This document shows positions 1 through 9,310 of a stretch of DNA of 64,000 nt, in pieces. The stretch comes from Wenxinia marina DSM 24838 (GTDB taxonomy: Bacteria; Pseudomonadota; Alphaproteobacteria; Rhodobacterales; Rhodobacteraceae): assembly GCF_000379485.1 (NCBI RefSeq), contig NZ_KB902286.1, forward strand, positions 34,408 to 98,407, read 5' to 3'. The notes under the pieces were generated by a model. It had not been told where the DNA came from, did no database searches, and saw only the letters and a program-made list of their open reading frames with translations. Numbering within the stretch: position 1 is the stretch's first letter; each line of letters begins with the position of its first letter. The position numbers and the translations under genes are program-made.

Positions 1-1
1 C

Positions 2-883
2 CAGGAGCTGGTGCGCCGGATCGACGACGCGCTCGACCTGCGCGCGATCTGGAGCCGGGTCCCGGCCTCGGTCGATCCGGTCTTCGCCTACGATCCCCCC
101 GGCACGATCGAGGATCTGACCGAGTACTGGCGCGACATGGTGCGGGTCTACAACGACGGCACGACGGGTTTGCTGGAGCTGCGCGTGCAGGCCTTCACGC
201 CCGAGGACGCGCAGGCCATCGCGCAGATGATCTACGACATGAGCGCGCAGATGATCAACGAGCTCTCGGCCATCGCGCGGGCCGACGCGACGGGCTATGC
301 CCGCGAGGAGCTCGACACCGCGGTCGAGCGGTTGAAGACCGCGCGCGAGGCGATCACCCAGTTCCGCAACCGCACCCAGATCGTCGATCCCGCCGCCTCG
401 ATCCAGAGCCAGATGGGCATCCTGTCCTCGCTGCAGGCCCAGCTCGCCCAGACGCTGGTCGATCTCGACCTGCTGCGCGACACCACCAACGAGGGCGATC
501 CGCGGATCGCCCAGACCGAGAACCGGATCGCCGCGATCGAGTCGCGGATCGCGGAGGAGCGCAACAAGCTCGGCTTCGGCACGGCCGAGGGAGCGGTGAA
601 CGACGGAACCGCCTTCGCCGATCTCGTGGGCGAATACGAGCGGCTCATCGTCGATCTGCAATTTGCCGAGCAATCCTACACCGCCGCGCTCGCGACCTTC
701 GACAGCTCGGTGGCCGAGGCGCGACGGCAGAGCCGCTATCTCGCGGCCCATGTCCGCCCGACGCTGGCCGAGGCGCCGACGCTGCCCCGGCGGCTGGAAC
801 TGACATTGCTGACCGCGCTCTTCGCCTTCCTGGCCTGGGCGATCCTGGTGCTTGCGGCCTACGCGATCCGGGATCGGCGATAG
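2..883 (+). CDS. kpsE: KpsE-like capsule export inner-membrane protein (5' part outside window)
   Basis: This is the C-terminal part of a polysaccharide co-polymerase/export protein of the KpsE/WcbD type. Such proteins span the inner membrane twice and reach into the periplasm with a long coiled coil, linking the KpsMT exporter to the outer-membrane KpsD channel. The visible 294 residues contain a long alpha-helical stretch (about residues 85-240) with a heptad-like pattern, then a single hydrophobic segment near the C-terminus (LLTALFAFLAWAILVLAAYA) followed by a basic tail, which is the expected second membrane helix. The reading frame is open through the window edge, so the N-terminal membrane helix lies upstream. 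The stop lies 13 nt before the kpsT-like start, consistent with one operon. Family assignment rests on architecture and neighbours. Confidence 0.8.
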   Translation, partial: QELVRRIDDALDLRAIWSRVPASVDPVFAYDPPGTIEDLTEYWRDMVRVYNDGTTGLLELRVQAFTPEDAQAIAQMIYDMSAQMINELSAIARADATGYAREELDTAVERLKTAREAITQFRNRTQIVDPAASIQSQMGILSSLQAQLAQTLVDLDLLRDTTNEGDPRIAQTENRIAAIESRIAEERNKLGFGTAEGAVNDGTAFADLVGEYERLIVDLQFAEQSYTAALATFDSSVAEARRQSRYLAAHVRPTLAEAPTLPRRLELTLLTALFAFLAWAILVLAAYAIRDRR

Positions 884-896
884 GGGAACGGTTCGC

Positions 897-2516
897 GTGA
901 TCGTGCTCGAGAACCTGACCAAGACCTTCGTGATGAACGGCATCCGCAAGACGGTCGCCGACAATCTCAACGTCACCTTCCCGACCGGCACCTCCGTCGG
1001 GCTCGTGGGCCGCAACGGCGCCGGCAAGTCCACCCTGCTGCGGCTGATCGCGGGCACCTCCTCGCCGACCTCGGGGCGGGTGCTCTCGACCGGGTCGATC
1101 TCGTTTCCCGTGGGCCTCGTCTCGTCGCTCCATGCCGATCTCACGGGGGCGCAGAACACGCTGTTCGTGGCGCGGATCTACGGCGCCGACACGCAGAGTC
1201 TGATGGACTGGGTCGAGGATTTCGCCGAGCTCGGACCCCATTTCCACCTGCCGGTGCGATCCTATTCCTCGGGCATGCGGGGGCGGTTGTCGTTCGGGCT
1301 GAACATGGGGCTGGCCTTCGACACCTATCTGGTGGACGAGATCACCGCCGTCGGCGATGCCTCGTTCCGCAAGAAGTCCGCCGAGGTGTTCCATGCCCGG
1401 ATGGAGAAGGCCGGCGCGATCTATGTCAGCCACTCGATGGGGCAGCTGCGGGATTTGTGCACCGCGGGGGCGATGCTCGAGAACGGCCGGCTGCATTACT
1501 ACGAGGACATCGAGGAGGCGATCGACCGCTACACCGCCACCCTCGATCCCGACAGCCACCACGCGGCTGCGAGCTTCGAGGACAAGGCTGGCGAGACCGA
1601 GCGCCACGCCGCCTTCCCGGCCAAGGCGCGGCTGCTCTACGGGCTCGGCCTGCCCGCGACGCGGTTCGACTGGCTGGGCGATTGCCTGCGCCGCCACAAG
1701 GGCTGCTTCACCACGCTGACCCGCGAGCCGCATTACTTCGATACCGAGGGCGAGCGCGGCGAGGAGATCGTGTCGCACCGCGAGCGCACCCTGCGCAAGC
1801 TCGCGGCCGAGGCGGGCCGGACAGAGGGTGCCGCGCGGCGCGACAAGCTGCGCAAGCTCGAGGAGATGGGCGCCCTGGTGCGGATGCATGCGGCCGACCG
1901 GTCAGGCGCCGAGAAGCACGACGCCTATGTCGACTACCTGCTGACCGGCTGGCGTGCGCAGCCGGTGATCTGCGACCTCACCCCCGATTACGCGCGTGCC
2001 AACGCCGATACCCTGGGCGAGATGGACGCGATCGGCCCGGCGCACTACGCCATCGTGCTGCGCGACCCGGTCGCCCGCCTCTGGGAAGAGATCTGCCTCG
2101 ACACCCCGCCGTCGAAGCGCACGCCGCGCGGCCTCGGCGAGGTGGTGCAGTCGCTGGTCCGCAGCGGCACCCGCAAGGCGCTGGCCCGCTTTCCCTTTGC
2201 CGATTACGCCCGCATCCTCGACACGCTGTCCGCCGTGCTGCCCGAGGACCGGCTCACCATCCTGCTGCACGAGCGGCTGGACGATCCCGCCACTGCCCGG
2301 GCCGAGGTGATGCGCCTGACCGAGGCACTCGAGATCCCGCCCCTGCCCGAGGAGCGCGAGCCCGACCTTCCCGACGCGCCCGACATCCCCCCGCTCGCCC
2401 GGCGCAACGCCGCCGCCCTCGCCGCGCTGCTCGCCCCGCAATACGCCGCCGTCCATCGCCGCCTGGGCGGCGATCTTCCGAAGGCCTGGCAGGAATCGGC
2501 GGCCCTCGCCGCCTGA
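897..2516 (+). CDS. kpsT: KpsT-like capsule export ATPase fused to a sulfotransferase-like domain
   Basis: Residues 1-215 are a complete ABC ATPase of the KpsT/Wzt class that powers capsule export with KpsM: Walker A GRNGAGKST (38-46), signature YSSGMRGRLSFG near 125, Walker B DTYLVDEI near 145 and an H-loop SHSMGQL near 178. Ordinary KpsT ends at about 220 residues, but this protein has 539. The extra 300 residues look like a sulfotransferase fold: GLGLPATRFDWLGDCLRRH in the place of the PAPS 5'-phosphosulfate loop, then PHYFD, CDLTPDYA, VLRDPVARLWEE and LPEDRLTILLHERL, in family order. The PAPS loop lacks the usual SGTT/TGST core, so activity is doubtful. The GTG start at 897 has AGGGGA 8-9 nt upstream and precedes the conserved ABC N-terminus; the longer frame from 852 overlaps the previous gene and is unlikely. 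Confidence 0.85.
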   Translation: MIVLENLTKTFVMNGIRKTVADNLNVTFPTGTSVGLVGRNGAGKSTLLRLIAGTSSPTSGRVLSTGSISFPVGLVSSLHADLTGAQNTLFVARIYGADTQSLMDWVEDFAELGPHFHLPVRSYSSGMRGRLSFGLNMGLAFDTYLVDEITAVGDASFRKKSAEVFHARMEKAGAIYVSHSMGQLRDLCTAGAMLENGRLHYYEDIEEAIDRYTATLDPDSHHAAASFEDKAGETERHAAFPAKARLLYGLGLPATRFDWLGDCLRRHKGCFTTLTREPHYFDTEGERGEEIVSHRERTLRKLAAEAGRTEGAARRDKLRKLEEMGALVRMHAADRSGAEKHDAYVDYLLTGWRAQPVICDLTPDYARANADTLGEMDAIGPAHYAIVLRDPVARLWEEICLDTPPSKRTPRGLGEVVQSLVRSGTRKALARFPFADYARILDTLSAVLPEDRLTILLHERLDDPATARAEVMRLTEALEIPPLPEEREPDLPDAPDIPPLARRNAAALAALLAPQYAAVHRRLGGDLPKAWQESAALAA

Positions 2517-2677
2517 CGCCCGCCGCACCGGGAACGGGCTGCTGGTCGACCGCAACGCGCACGGCCCGGCCTACAACGCGATGGGCCAGGACCTCCGATT
2601 GCCACGTCTCCGACATGAAGCTGATCTACAGGATGTAATGACAGCTCTCCGGCTACATCCAACCGATTTCCGGGGCC

Positions 2678-4036
2678 TCACTCCACCCGCGACAGCGGCG
2701 TCAGCACCCGAAGCACGGTAGGGTCGGGGATGTCGAAGCGCGGCGCGTCGCGGTTGCTGGGCAGGGTCGTCCAGATCAGCCTGTAGGGATCGGGATCGCC
2801 CGAGAAGGTCTCGGTCGTGGTGCGGATCCTGAGACCTTCCTCGCGGTCGATGTAGGGCGCGACGCGGTCGGCGAAGGTCCGCACCTCGCGCTCCTCCACC
2901 ACGCGCAGATCGTAGGGATCGACGACCAGTTCGAGCGAGCGCCCGTCGCGGCGGATCGGCACGATCAGCCAGTCCCCCTCGGACCGGGGCGCATCCAGCA
3001 CCAGTCGGAAGTCGAGCGTGCCGGTGCCGCCGAATTCCCAGCGGAAATCCCGCCACCGGGTCGCCTGCACGATCTCCCAGCCGGTCCCGGTATCGCGGGC
3101 AAGGAAGACCTGCGTGTCCCCGGCGGCGTCGAACTTGTGATAGGCGATGACCGGGCGGCCGTCGGGGTCGAAGCCCACGGGGGTATTGTTGTTGATCATC
3201 CCCGCCTCGACCGGCACCGGGTCGACGATCTCGGCGGTGCCGTAGGTGATCGGCAGAGGCAGCGGCCGGCCGCGCGACGTCTCCCAGTCGCGCAGGTCGC
3301 GCGAGCGGGCGTAGCCGAGATCGTGGTTGGTGCGCGCATCGGGCGTGTCGCGCCAGACGAAGGCGATGTGGAACCAGCCGTCCGGCCCCTGGACCGGGCC
3401 GCGCAGATAGGCGTTGTAGAGCCCCTCGCCGTCGATCAGCGGCGCGTCCGAGATGCGCGTGAACCGCTCGCGCCGCGTGTCGTAGGCGAGGTAGATCTGG
3501 TCGCCCCGCCCGGACGTGCCGTCGCGATAGGCGTAGATCAGCTCCCCCGCCGCATCGCGCAGGAAGCGCGGATAGCTCATCGCCTGCTCGGCCGCGGCAT
3601 CGGTCAGCACCGCCAGCGGCTCGGCGCTGCAGACGTCGCCCGGCTCGGTGGTGCGCCAGTAGCTCAGGTCGCTGCCATGCATGTTGGCCGCGACGTGCAG
3701 ATTGCCCGCCGCGTCGAGGCCGAGCGCGATCTGGTTATGACTGTCCCAGCCCACCATGCTGTCGAGCTTGCAGAAGTCCCAGTCCTGGGCGCCGATCCGC
3801 GCCGAGGCGAGGGTGAGCTGCCGGGTCGCGTCGTAATAGGCGACATAGACGCGGGTTCCGCCTTCGAGGATCTCGAACCCCACATCATGTCCGGCCCAGA
3901 CGAGGTCGAGCGCCGCGACCTCGTAGCCGCCGATCCGCAGCGGATCGTCCTGCGCCGCCACCGGCGCGGCCGCCGCGAAGAGGAGCCCGGCGAGGACGAG
4001 AAGGGCGCGCGCGCGGCGCAGGCAGACATGGATCAT
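2678..4036 (-). CDS. Secreted BNR-repeat (BNR_4-type) beta-propeller protein, possible polysaccharide lyase
   Basis: A 452-residue exported protein. The N-terminus is a signal peptide (basic LRRAR, hydrophobic ALLVLAGLLFAAAAP, cleavage near VAAQ). The mature part resembles the BNR_4 family: repeated blades such as GLDAAGNLHVAANMHGSD, QGPDGWFHIAFVWRDTP and GFDPDGRPVIAYHKFD, and the asparagine-rich MINNNTPVG. Members include seven-bladed-propeller polysaccharide lyases of ulvan-lyase type, so cleavage of a uronic-acid/rhamnose polymer is a reasonable but unproven guess. The ATG at 4036 is chosen because it begins the signal peptide; the longer open frame upstream overlaps the promoter of the divergent gene at 4224. 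It sits convergent to the kpsT-like gene inside the export locus, as if inserted there. Confidence 0.75.
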   Translation of the reverse strand: MIHVCLRRARALLVLAGLLFAAAAPVAAQDDPLRIGGYEVAALDLVWAGHDVGFEILEGGTRVYVAYYDATRQLTLASARIGAQDWDFCKLDSMVGWDSHNQIALGLDAAGNLHVAANMHGSDLSYWRTTEPGDVCSAEPLAVLTDAAAEQAMSYPRFLRDAAGELIYAYRDGTSGRGDQIYLAYDTRRERFTRISDAPLIDGEGLYNAYLRGPVQGPDGWFHIAFVWRDTPDARTNHDLGYARSRDLRDWETSRGRPLPLPITYGTAEIVDPVPVEAGMINNNTPVGFDPDGRPVIAYHKFDAAGDTQVFLARDTGTGWEIVQATRWRDFRWEFGGTGTLDFRLVLDAPRSEGDWLIVPIRRDGRSLELVVDPYDLRVVEEREVRTFADRVAPYIDREEGLRIRTTTETFSGDPDPYRLIWTTLPSNRDAPRFDIPDPTVLRVLTPLSRVE

Positions 4037-4165
4037 CGGACGGACGGGTCCCTGTTTTCGGTTGGCGGGCGGGGAGGACCGGCCGCGGATCGGATCGCCC
4101 GCGTCCCGGACCGATGACCCTTCCGGTAGATGGCCCCCCGCCGGTCGCCGTCCAGTCACCGAAGG

Positions 4166-4194
4166 TTGTTCCCCGGCCCGATCCCGCCTAGCCT
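4166..4194 (+). promoter_or_regulatory. Promoter-like -35/-10 pair before the NIDO protein gene
   Basis: TTGTTC (4166-4171), a 17-bp spacer and TAGCCT (4189-4194) lie 30 nt upstream of the ATG at 4224, in the divergent gap 4037-4223. The -10-like hexamer is shared in type (TAGnCT) with the gaps before the RTX genes at 51576 and 61127. Spotted by eye only. Confidence 0.4.
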
Positions 4195-4223
4195 TCCCGA
4201 AGGTCAGGCAAGGAGGCGCCGGC

Positions 4224-5936
4224 ATGGATCTTATCAACACCCTCGGCGGCGAGGTCGGCTTCGGCGAGAACCGGATGGAGCCCACCGATGACGGCAATTC
4301 GGGGCGGATCGACCTGTCGGAGGTGTTTCCGGACGGGCTGAACTTCTTCGGCGCGGTCCATGACGGCCTCTGGATCAACGCCAACGGCAACGTCACCTTC
4401 GAGCGCGGATTCAGCCAGTTCTGGCCGCAGGGGCTATCGACGCTGGAGGTGGCGGGCATCTTTCCGTTCTGGACGGATATCGACCCCTCGGACAGGATAC
4501 CCGTCACCGCCAGCCCCGGCGGAACTTCCCAGGGAACCAACAGCGTCTGGTGGGATCTCGATGCCGGGGCCGGCACCTTCACCGTCACCTGGGACGATGT
4601 CGTCCCCTTCGGCTATTACGGCCAGCTGGGCGAGGAGGTGCCGGTCAACGCCTTCCAGATGACGATCACCGATATCGGCGGCGAGGCGGGCCAGGCGCCG
4701 GGCGATTTCCGCGTCGACCTGCGCTACGAGGCGATCGAGTGGACCGACGACGCCCGGATCGGGTTCATCGCCGGGGACGGGTCGGGCGCCTACGGCACGC
4801 TCGGCGCCTCGGGCTCGGATGCGGCGCTGCGCCTGCTGCCGCAGGCCGGGCCGATCAGCTTCACCTCCGACGGCAGCGGCCTCGTCGGCTTCGACCTGAC
4901 CCGGCCGATCCGCGACGAGGACGGCGACGGCACGATCCTCGGCACCGACGGGGCCGACGCGATCGAGGCGCAGGGCGCGTCCGGCCGGGTCGTGATCCGA
5001 TCCGGCCTGGGGGAGGACGTGATCCAGCTGCGGGAGCGCTTCTTCGGCTGGTCGGACGATGACGGCGGCGAGCGGGTGCTGACCGGGACCGCCGAGGAGC
5101 ATTTCGGCGACACCGTCCTCGGCGCCCTGCGCGGCGACACGATCCTCTTCGAGGACGTGGCGTTCACCCGCGAGGACATCACCGTCTACAAGGGGACCCA
5201 GACCGCGGGGCTCGATCTCGACGGTGACGGGGTGGACGAGGGCACCATGCGGGTGGACGCGCGGCTGCGCGACAGCGAACTGCTGGTCACGCGCTTGGGC
5301 GACGACACGATCGTCAACTTCGCTCCCGCCCTGCCGGACCTCGAAGAGGGGGTGGAGCAGTATGTCGGCCGCGGCAACGCGGGCTTCGCCCGCGCCTACC
5401 TGACCGGCGACGGGACGACGGCCTTCCGGGTGACCGAGCGCGATCTCGGCGACGCAGGCGCCGCCCCCGCGCTCGGCGTCTACGAGATCGACGGAGGCGG
5501 CGCGCTGATCGATGCCCGGATCCTCTTCGCGCCGCTGGAGGCGCGGGAGGGCGGCGGTGCTCCGCGCGAGACCGTCGTGGACGGGGTGGAGGCCGGTCAT
5601 CGGCTCGGCTTCTTCCTGCTGGAGACCGAGGCGGACCTGCCGGTTGGGGGGGACTCCGCCGATCGGTTCGAGTTCGTCAACCAATTGGGCGAGGCGGCGA
5701 CGCTGGAGGACGGCAACTACGTTCTGCCCGCCCTCGACGGGGCGGTGATCCGGGCCGGCCTCGTGCATGGCGATGGCGCCGACCTGAACCGCGACCTGCA
5801 GGTCCATGCCGTCGCCGGGCTAGAAAGCGGGGGCGGTGCGATCACCTTCGCCTTCGAGGCGACGCTGTTCGACGGCGACCGCGACTTCAACGACCTCGCG
5901 CTCGAGGTGATGCGGATCGAGGCCGAGGCGATCTGA
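4224..5936 (+). CDS. NIDO-domain and DUF4114-like secreted surface protein
   Basis: A 570-residue protein with no classical signal peptide. Residues 1-200 form a nidogen-like (NIDO) module: FFGAVHDGLWINANGNVTF, GIFPFWTDIDPSD, NSVWWDLDAGAGTFTVTWDDV and IGFIAGDGSGAY follow the family order. The middle has a short calcium-loop-like stretch (GTDGADAIEAQ, SGLGEDVIQL). The C-terminal 200 residues end in ITFAFEATLFDGDRDFNDLALEVM, the hallmark aspartate-rich end of DUF4114 domains. NIDO and DUF4114 occur in cell-surface or secreted adhesive proteins; type I secretion is inferred from the missing signal peptide and from the RTX neighbours. The start at 4224 has AGGAGG 7 nt upstream, better than the longer frame from 4062. 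Confidence 0.8.
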   Translation: MDLINTLGGEVGFGENRMEPTDDGNSGRIDLSEVFPDGLNFFGAVHDGLWINANGNVTFERGFSQFWPQGLSTLEVAGIFPFWTDIDPSDRIPVTASPGGTSQGTNSVWWDLDAGAGTFTVTWDDVVPFGYYGQLGEEVPVNAFQMTITDIGGEAGQAPGDFRVDLRYEAIEWTDDARIGFIAGDGSGAYGTLGASGSDAALRLLPQAGPISFTSDGSGLVGFDLTRPIRDEDGDGTILGTDGADAIEAQGASGRVVIRSGLGEDVIQLRERFFGWSDDDGGERVLTGTAEEHFGDTVLGALRGDTILFEDVAFTREDITVYKGTQTAGLDLDGDGVDEGTMRVDARLRDSELLVTRLGDDTIVNFAPALPDLEEGVEQYVGRGNAGFARAYLTGDGTTAFRVTERDLGDAGAAPALGVYEIDGGGALIDARILFAPLEAREGGGAPRETVVDGVEAGHRLGFFLLETEADLPVGGDSADRFEFVNQLGEAATLEDGNYVLPALDGAVIRAGLVHGDGADLNRDLQVHAVAGLESGGGAITFAFEATLFDGDRDFNDLALEVMRIEAEAI

Positions 5937-6055
5937 GGCGGCCCCGGCGCCCGGCGCGCCCGATCCTGTCCGGACCACCCTTCGTCATGGAGAGAACCGG
6001 GGGACCGATCGACGCGCGGGGCGGGGCGGGACGACCGCCCCGCCCCGCGCGACCA

Positions 6056-9000
6056 TCAGATCAGGAAGATGTCCGTGGCCGCCAGGTCGGGCGCGTCCTC
6101 GAGGACGGCGATCACGTTCTCGCCGCCGCGGCCCGAGCCGTTGAGGTCGATGATCAGCTCGCCCGTGGCGCGGTCGTATACCACCCGGTCGCCGCCGTCG
6201 CGCGCCTCGTCGTAGGCGAAGACCTGGCCCGGCAGCCGGCCCTGGGGATAGCCCTCCTCCGGCACGTCGAGCACGATGCGGTCGCGCCCGCTCTCGAAAT
6301 CGGCGATCCGGTCGGTGGCGCGGAAGCCGTCGCCCGGCACTTCGAAGACGAAGCTGTCGGCGCCGCGGCCGCCCTCGAACCGGTCGGACTTGGAGCCGCC
6401 GCGGAACGTGTCGTCGCCGCCCGCGCCGACGATCCGGCCGCCCACCGCATCGGTGAAGGCCACGTTGGCCGCGCCGCCGGTGACGGTGATCTCGCGCGAG
6501 CCCTCGATCCGCACCAGGCCGCCGCCGAGATCGCCGAAGCCCATTTTCGTCGTGGTGCCGGAATTGCCGATGTCCAGCGTGAGCTCGTTGGCATCGGACT
6601 GGCCGATCGACCGCCTCGACACCGTGAGGTCGAGATTGTTGATGGAGGTCATGTCGAAGGCGTCGACGCCCGAGTAGTTCCCGGTCTCGCCCAGCGGGCC
6701 GGTATAGAAGGACACGTCGAGCTTCATCGTGTCGAAGCCCGCGCCCGTGATGGCCCGGAAGTCGTCGCTCTCGAAGTGCGAGCGGCTGATCGTGAAGCTG
6801 TCATCGCCCTGGCTGCCGAGGATGAACATCTCGTCGGCCCGCGCCACGTCCGTGATCGAGCTGTCGGCGTCGTCGAAGTACTTGTCGGCGAAGCCGCCCG
6901 GCCTTTCCGCGAAGAACTTGAAGTTCTTGGACGACAACTGGCCCGGCGAGACGTCCTTGAGCCGGATCGAGGCGTCCAGCCCCATGCTGACGATCGTGTC
7001 GTCGCCGTCTCTCACCAGTTCGAGCTGATTGAACTTGGTATAGGCGGTGCCGACCAGCGCGATCACGTCGGAGCCACGGCCGCCGGCCTTGAAGTCGGTG
7101 ATCTCGTCGTTGCCGCCGCCGGTGGCGTAGATGAAGGCGTCGAGATTGCCGCCGCCGGTCATCCGGTCGTCGCCGCGGCCGCCGGCGAGGAAGTCGATCG
7201 CGTCGCCGCCGATCAGCCGGTCGCTGTTCTCGCCGGTGGAGAGATCCCCGCCGAGCCTGAGGTTCAGCTTGCCGACCTGGACAGCGATCGTCGCCTCGTC
7301 CGAGGCGGTGACGATATCAGGCCGCTCGGCCGCCTGCAGGTGGCGGAAGGTGACGTCGTTGTCCTCGATCGTGGAATAGGGGTGCTCGGGGAAGATGCCC
7401 GGGTTCACCGCCATCCATTGCGGCATCACGCCCGCGGGATAGTCCTGGATCATCTCGTCCACGACGACACGGTTGTCGGCATCGGGGCTGCCGTGGAAGT
7501 TGATGTCGCGGTTGGCGAAAGCGACATGGATGTCGTTGTAGTGCTCGGCGTGGAACGACGAGAACAGCACCGCGTGGCGTGCGTCGATCGAGGTGATGTC
7601 CTCCAGCGTCGTGCGGAACGATTCATAGAGATAGTAGTGGTAGCCGTTCGAGGGATCCTTGTTGTGGGCGCCCTCGGCGTAGAGATCGCTGCCCTCGACC
7701 TCGTAGGTTCGCTGGAAGCGGAAGGCGTGGCTCGCCGGGTCGATCACGCTGACGCGGGAGATCGTGGAGTTCTCCAGCCCGTCGAGCTCGATCGCGGGGA
7801 TCGAGTTCCAGGCCCGCATCGTGTTGGAGAAGTCGTAGCTGTCGGCCTCGCCCCAGCGCCCCTGCACGGTGAAGTCCGACAGGTGCACGTTCTCGAGGTA
7901 GGTGGACCGGCGCGCCTGCGCCTGCCCGCCCTCGAAGGTGAAGGGCAGCGGGTCGGCAAGCGTGACGGTGTCGCCGTCGACCGCCTCGACGCGAGTGCGC
8001 ACTTCGCGCAGCCAGTAATCGGACGGGCGCGCCTCGTTGACCGGCTCGTTCCAGCCGGTATTGCCGGTCTCCTCCAGCCAGGCGGCGTCGTTCGGCTGGT
8101 GGATGAAGATGAGGTCGCCCACCTTGAAGTCCGAGGCGTCGCGCAGCCGGATCGTGCGCGACCCGGCGGCGGCGTCGGCGGCGACGGGCGTCACCGCGTC
8201 GAACAGCACGTCGTCGGTCAGCGCCAGGATCACCGGCGCCGCGGCGGCGTCGGGAATGGCGTTGCGCAGGATCGTCTCGCCCTCGCCCGCGCCCTTGATC
8301 GTGATGTCCGAGCGCGCGATGCGCAGGCTTTCGGTGATGTCGAACCTGCCGGCCTCGAGATTGATCGTGGCGCCGACGGGGGCGCCGGCGATCAGCTCGA
8401 CCAGCTCGATCGTGGCGGTGTCCGCATCGGCGAAGAAGACGCCCCGGTCCTGGCCCGCAAAGATCAGGTCGCGGGCGTCGAAATCCCCGCCCGCGGCGCC
8501 CTTGAGCGTGAGGTCGAGCCCGTCGCCGGTCAGCCGCAGGTCACGCCCCGAGGTGGCGACGTCGATGTCGTCCATGCCGCGGATGCGGCCGAGCGCGGAG
8601 ATGTCCACCCGCTCCAGGTAGTCGGCGGTGTCGAGATCGGTGATCGTCACCGCGCCGGCACCCGCCTCGACGACGAAGAGGTCGTGCCCGTCCCCGCCGG
8701 TCAGCGTGGGCGATCCGTCGCCCGATTTCAGCACGTCATCGCCGTCGCCGCCCTCGAGCCGGTCGCGCCCGCCGCCGCCGGTCAGCGTGTCGTCGCCCGC
8801 GCCGCCGCGCAGCCGGTCCGATCCGGTGCCGCCATGCATCGTGTCGTCCCCGCGCCCGCCGAGGACGTCGCCGTTCACGCCGTCCGCGACCCGGATCGAG
8901 GTCGGCAGCGCCGCGTCGGTGTCGTAGATCGTCACGCGGCCGGTCCCGGCGAGGATCACCCCTTCCCGGCTGCCCACCTCGCGCAGGTCGAGCTGGGTGA

Positions 9001-9310
9001 TCGGGTCGTCGTCGAAGATCAAAGTGAAGGTGCCGTCGTCGGACTGGTCGAGCAGGCTGGGCAGAAACTTGAATTTCAGGTCGCTGAGCGAGGACAGGTC
9101 CATCGCGTCGAGGCCCGTGAACCCGGCGAACATGCCTGAATCGAACGACAGCTCGCCCTCCCGCTCGAGCACGACGGTGTCGAAGCCCGCGCCGAGCGAG
9201 ATCCGGTCGGCGGGCGAGAGGTTGCCGAGGCTCGGCGGAAACTCGACGATGTCGTCGCCGGAGGTTCCCCGGGCGCTGTCCGCGCCTTGGGTCAGTCTGA
9301 TGATGGCCAT
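6056..9310 (-). CDS. Large secreted RTX protein with right-handed beta-helix (lyase/epimerase-like)
   Basis: 1084 residues, no signal peptide. After an N-terminal solenoid-like region (1-150) comes a block of GGxGxDxxx calcium-binding nonapeptides (about 160-245, e.g. GGTGSDRLRGGAGDDTLTGG). A parallel beta-helix region (about 285-680) follows, of the pectate-lyase-like fold used by polysaccharide lyases, C5-epimerases and glycosidases: INLEAGRFDITESLRIARSD, ITIKGAGEGETILRN, SYLENVHLSDFTVQG-type turns, YHYYLYESFRTTLEDITSID and HAVLFSSFHAEHYNDIHVAF. Further RTX repeats and a tail ending ENVIAVLEDAPDLAATDIFLI form a typical type I secretion C-terminus. Action on the exported polysaccharide is inferred from the fold and from the neighbours ugd and kpsM; no catalytic residues can be named. 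The ATG at 9310 begins the conserved MAIIRL start used by such proteins. Confidence 0.82.
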   Translation of the reverse strand: MAIIRLTQGADSARGTSGDDIVEFPPSLGNLSPADRISLGAGFDTVVLEREGELSFDSGMFAGFTGLDAMDLSSLSDLKFKFLPSLLDQSDDGTFTLIFDDDPITQLDLREVGSREGVILAGTGRVTIYDTDAALPTSIRVADGVNGDVLGGRGDDTMHGGTGSDRLRGGAGDDTLTGGGGRDRLEGGDGDDVLKSGDGSPTLTGGDGHDLFVVEAGAGAVTITDLDTADYLERVDISALGRIRGMDDIDVATSGRDLRLTGDGLDLTLKGAAGGDFDARDLIFAGQDRGVFFADADTATIELVELIAGAPVGATINLEAGRFDITESLRIARSDITIKGAGEGETILRNAIPDAAAAPVILALTDDVLFDAVTPVAADAAAGSRTIRLRDASDFKVGDLIFIHQPNDAAWLEETGNTGWNEPVNEARPSDYWLREVRTRVEAVDGDTVTLADPLPFTFEGGQAQARRSTYLENVHLSDFTVQGRWGEADSYDFSNTMRAWNSIPAIELDGLENSTISRVSVIDPASHAFRFQRTYEVEGSDLYAEGAHNKDPSNGYHYYLYESFRTTLEDITSIDARHAVLFSSFHAEHYNDIHVAFANRDINFHGSPDADNRVVVDEMIQDYPAGVMPQWMAVNPGIFPEHPYSTIEDNDVTFRHLQAAERPDIVTASDEATIAVQVGKLNLRLGGDLSTGENSDRLIGGDAIDFLAGGRGDDRMTGGGNLDAFIYATGGGNDEITDFKAGGRGSDVIALVGTAYTKFNQLELVRDGDDTIVSMGLDASIRLKDVSPGQLSSKNFKFFAERPGGFADKYFDDADSSITDVARADEMFILGSQGDDSFTISRSHFESDDFRAITGAGFDTMKLDVSFYTGPLGETGNYSGVDAFDMTSINNLDLTVSRRSIGQSDANELTLDIGNSGTTTKMGFGDLGGGLVRIEGSREITVTGGAANVAFTDAVGGRIVGAGGDDTFRGGSKSDRFEGGRGADSFVFEVPGDGFRATDRIADFESGRDRIVLDVPEEGYPQGRLPGQVFAYDEARDGGDRVVYDRATGELIIDLNGSGRGGENVIAVLEDAPDLAATDIFLI

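Noticed and set aside
2..883. KpsE-like gene as a pseudogene because its start is missing.
   Set aside because: The frame stays open to the first bases of the window, so it is simply cut by the window edge.
2517..2677. Possible small gene between the kpsT-like fusion and the BNR gene.
   Set aside because: Short frames exist on both strands, but none has a start with a ribosome site or a recognisable sequence.
5987..9139. Plus-strand open frame of 1050 codons opposite the beta-helix RTX gene.
   Set aside because: Shadow of the GGxGxDxxx coding on the other strand; the minus-strand gene has a proper start, fold motifs and secretion tail.
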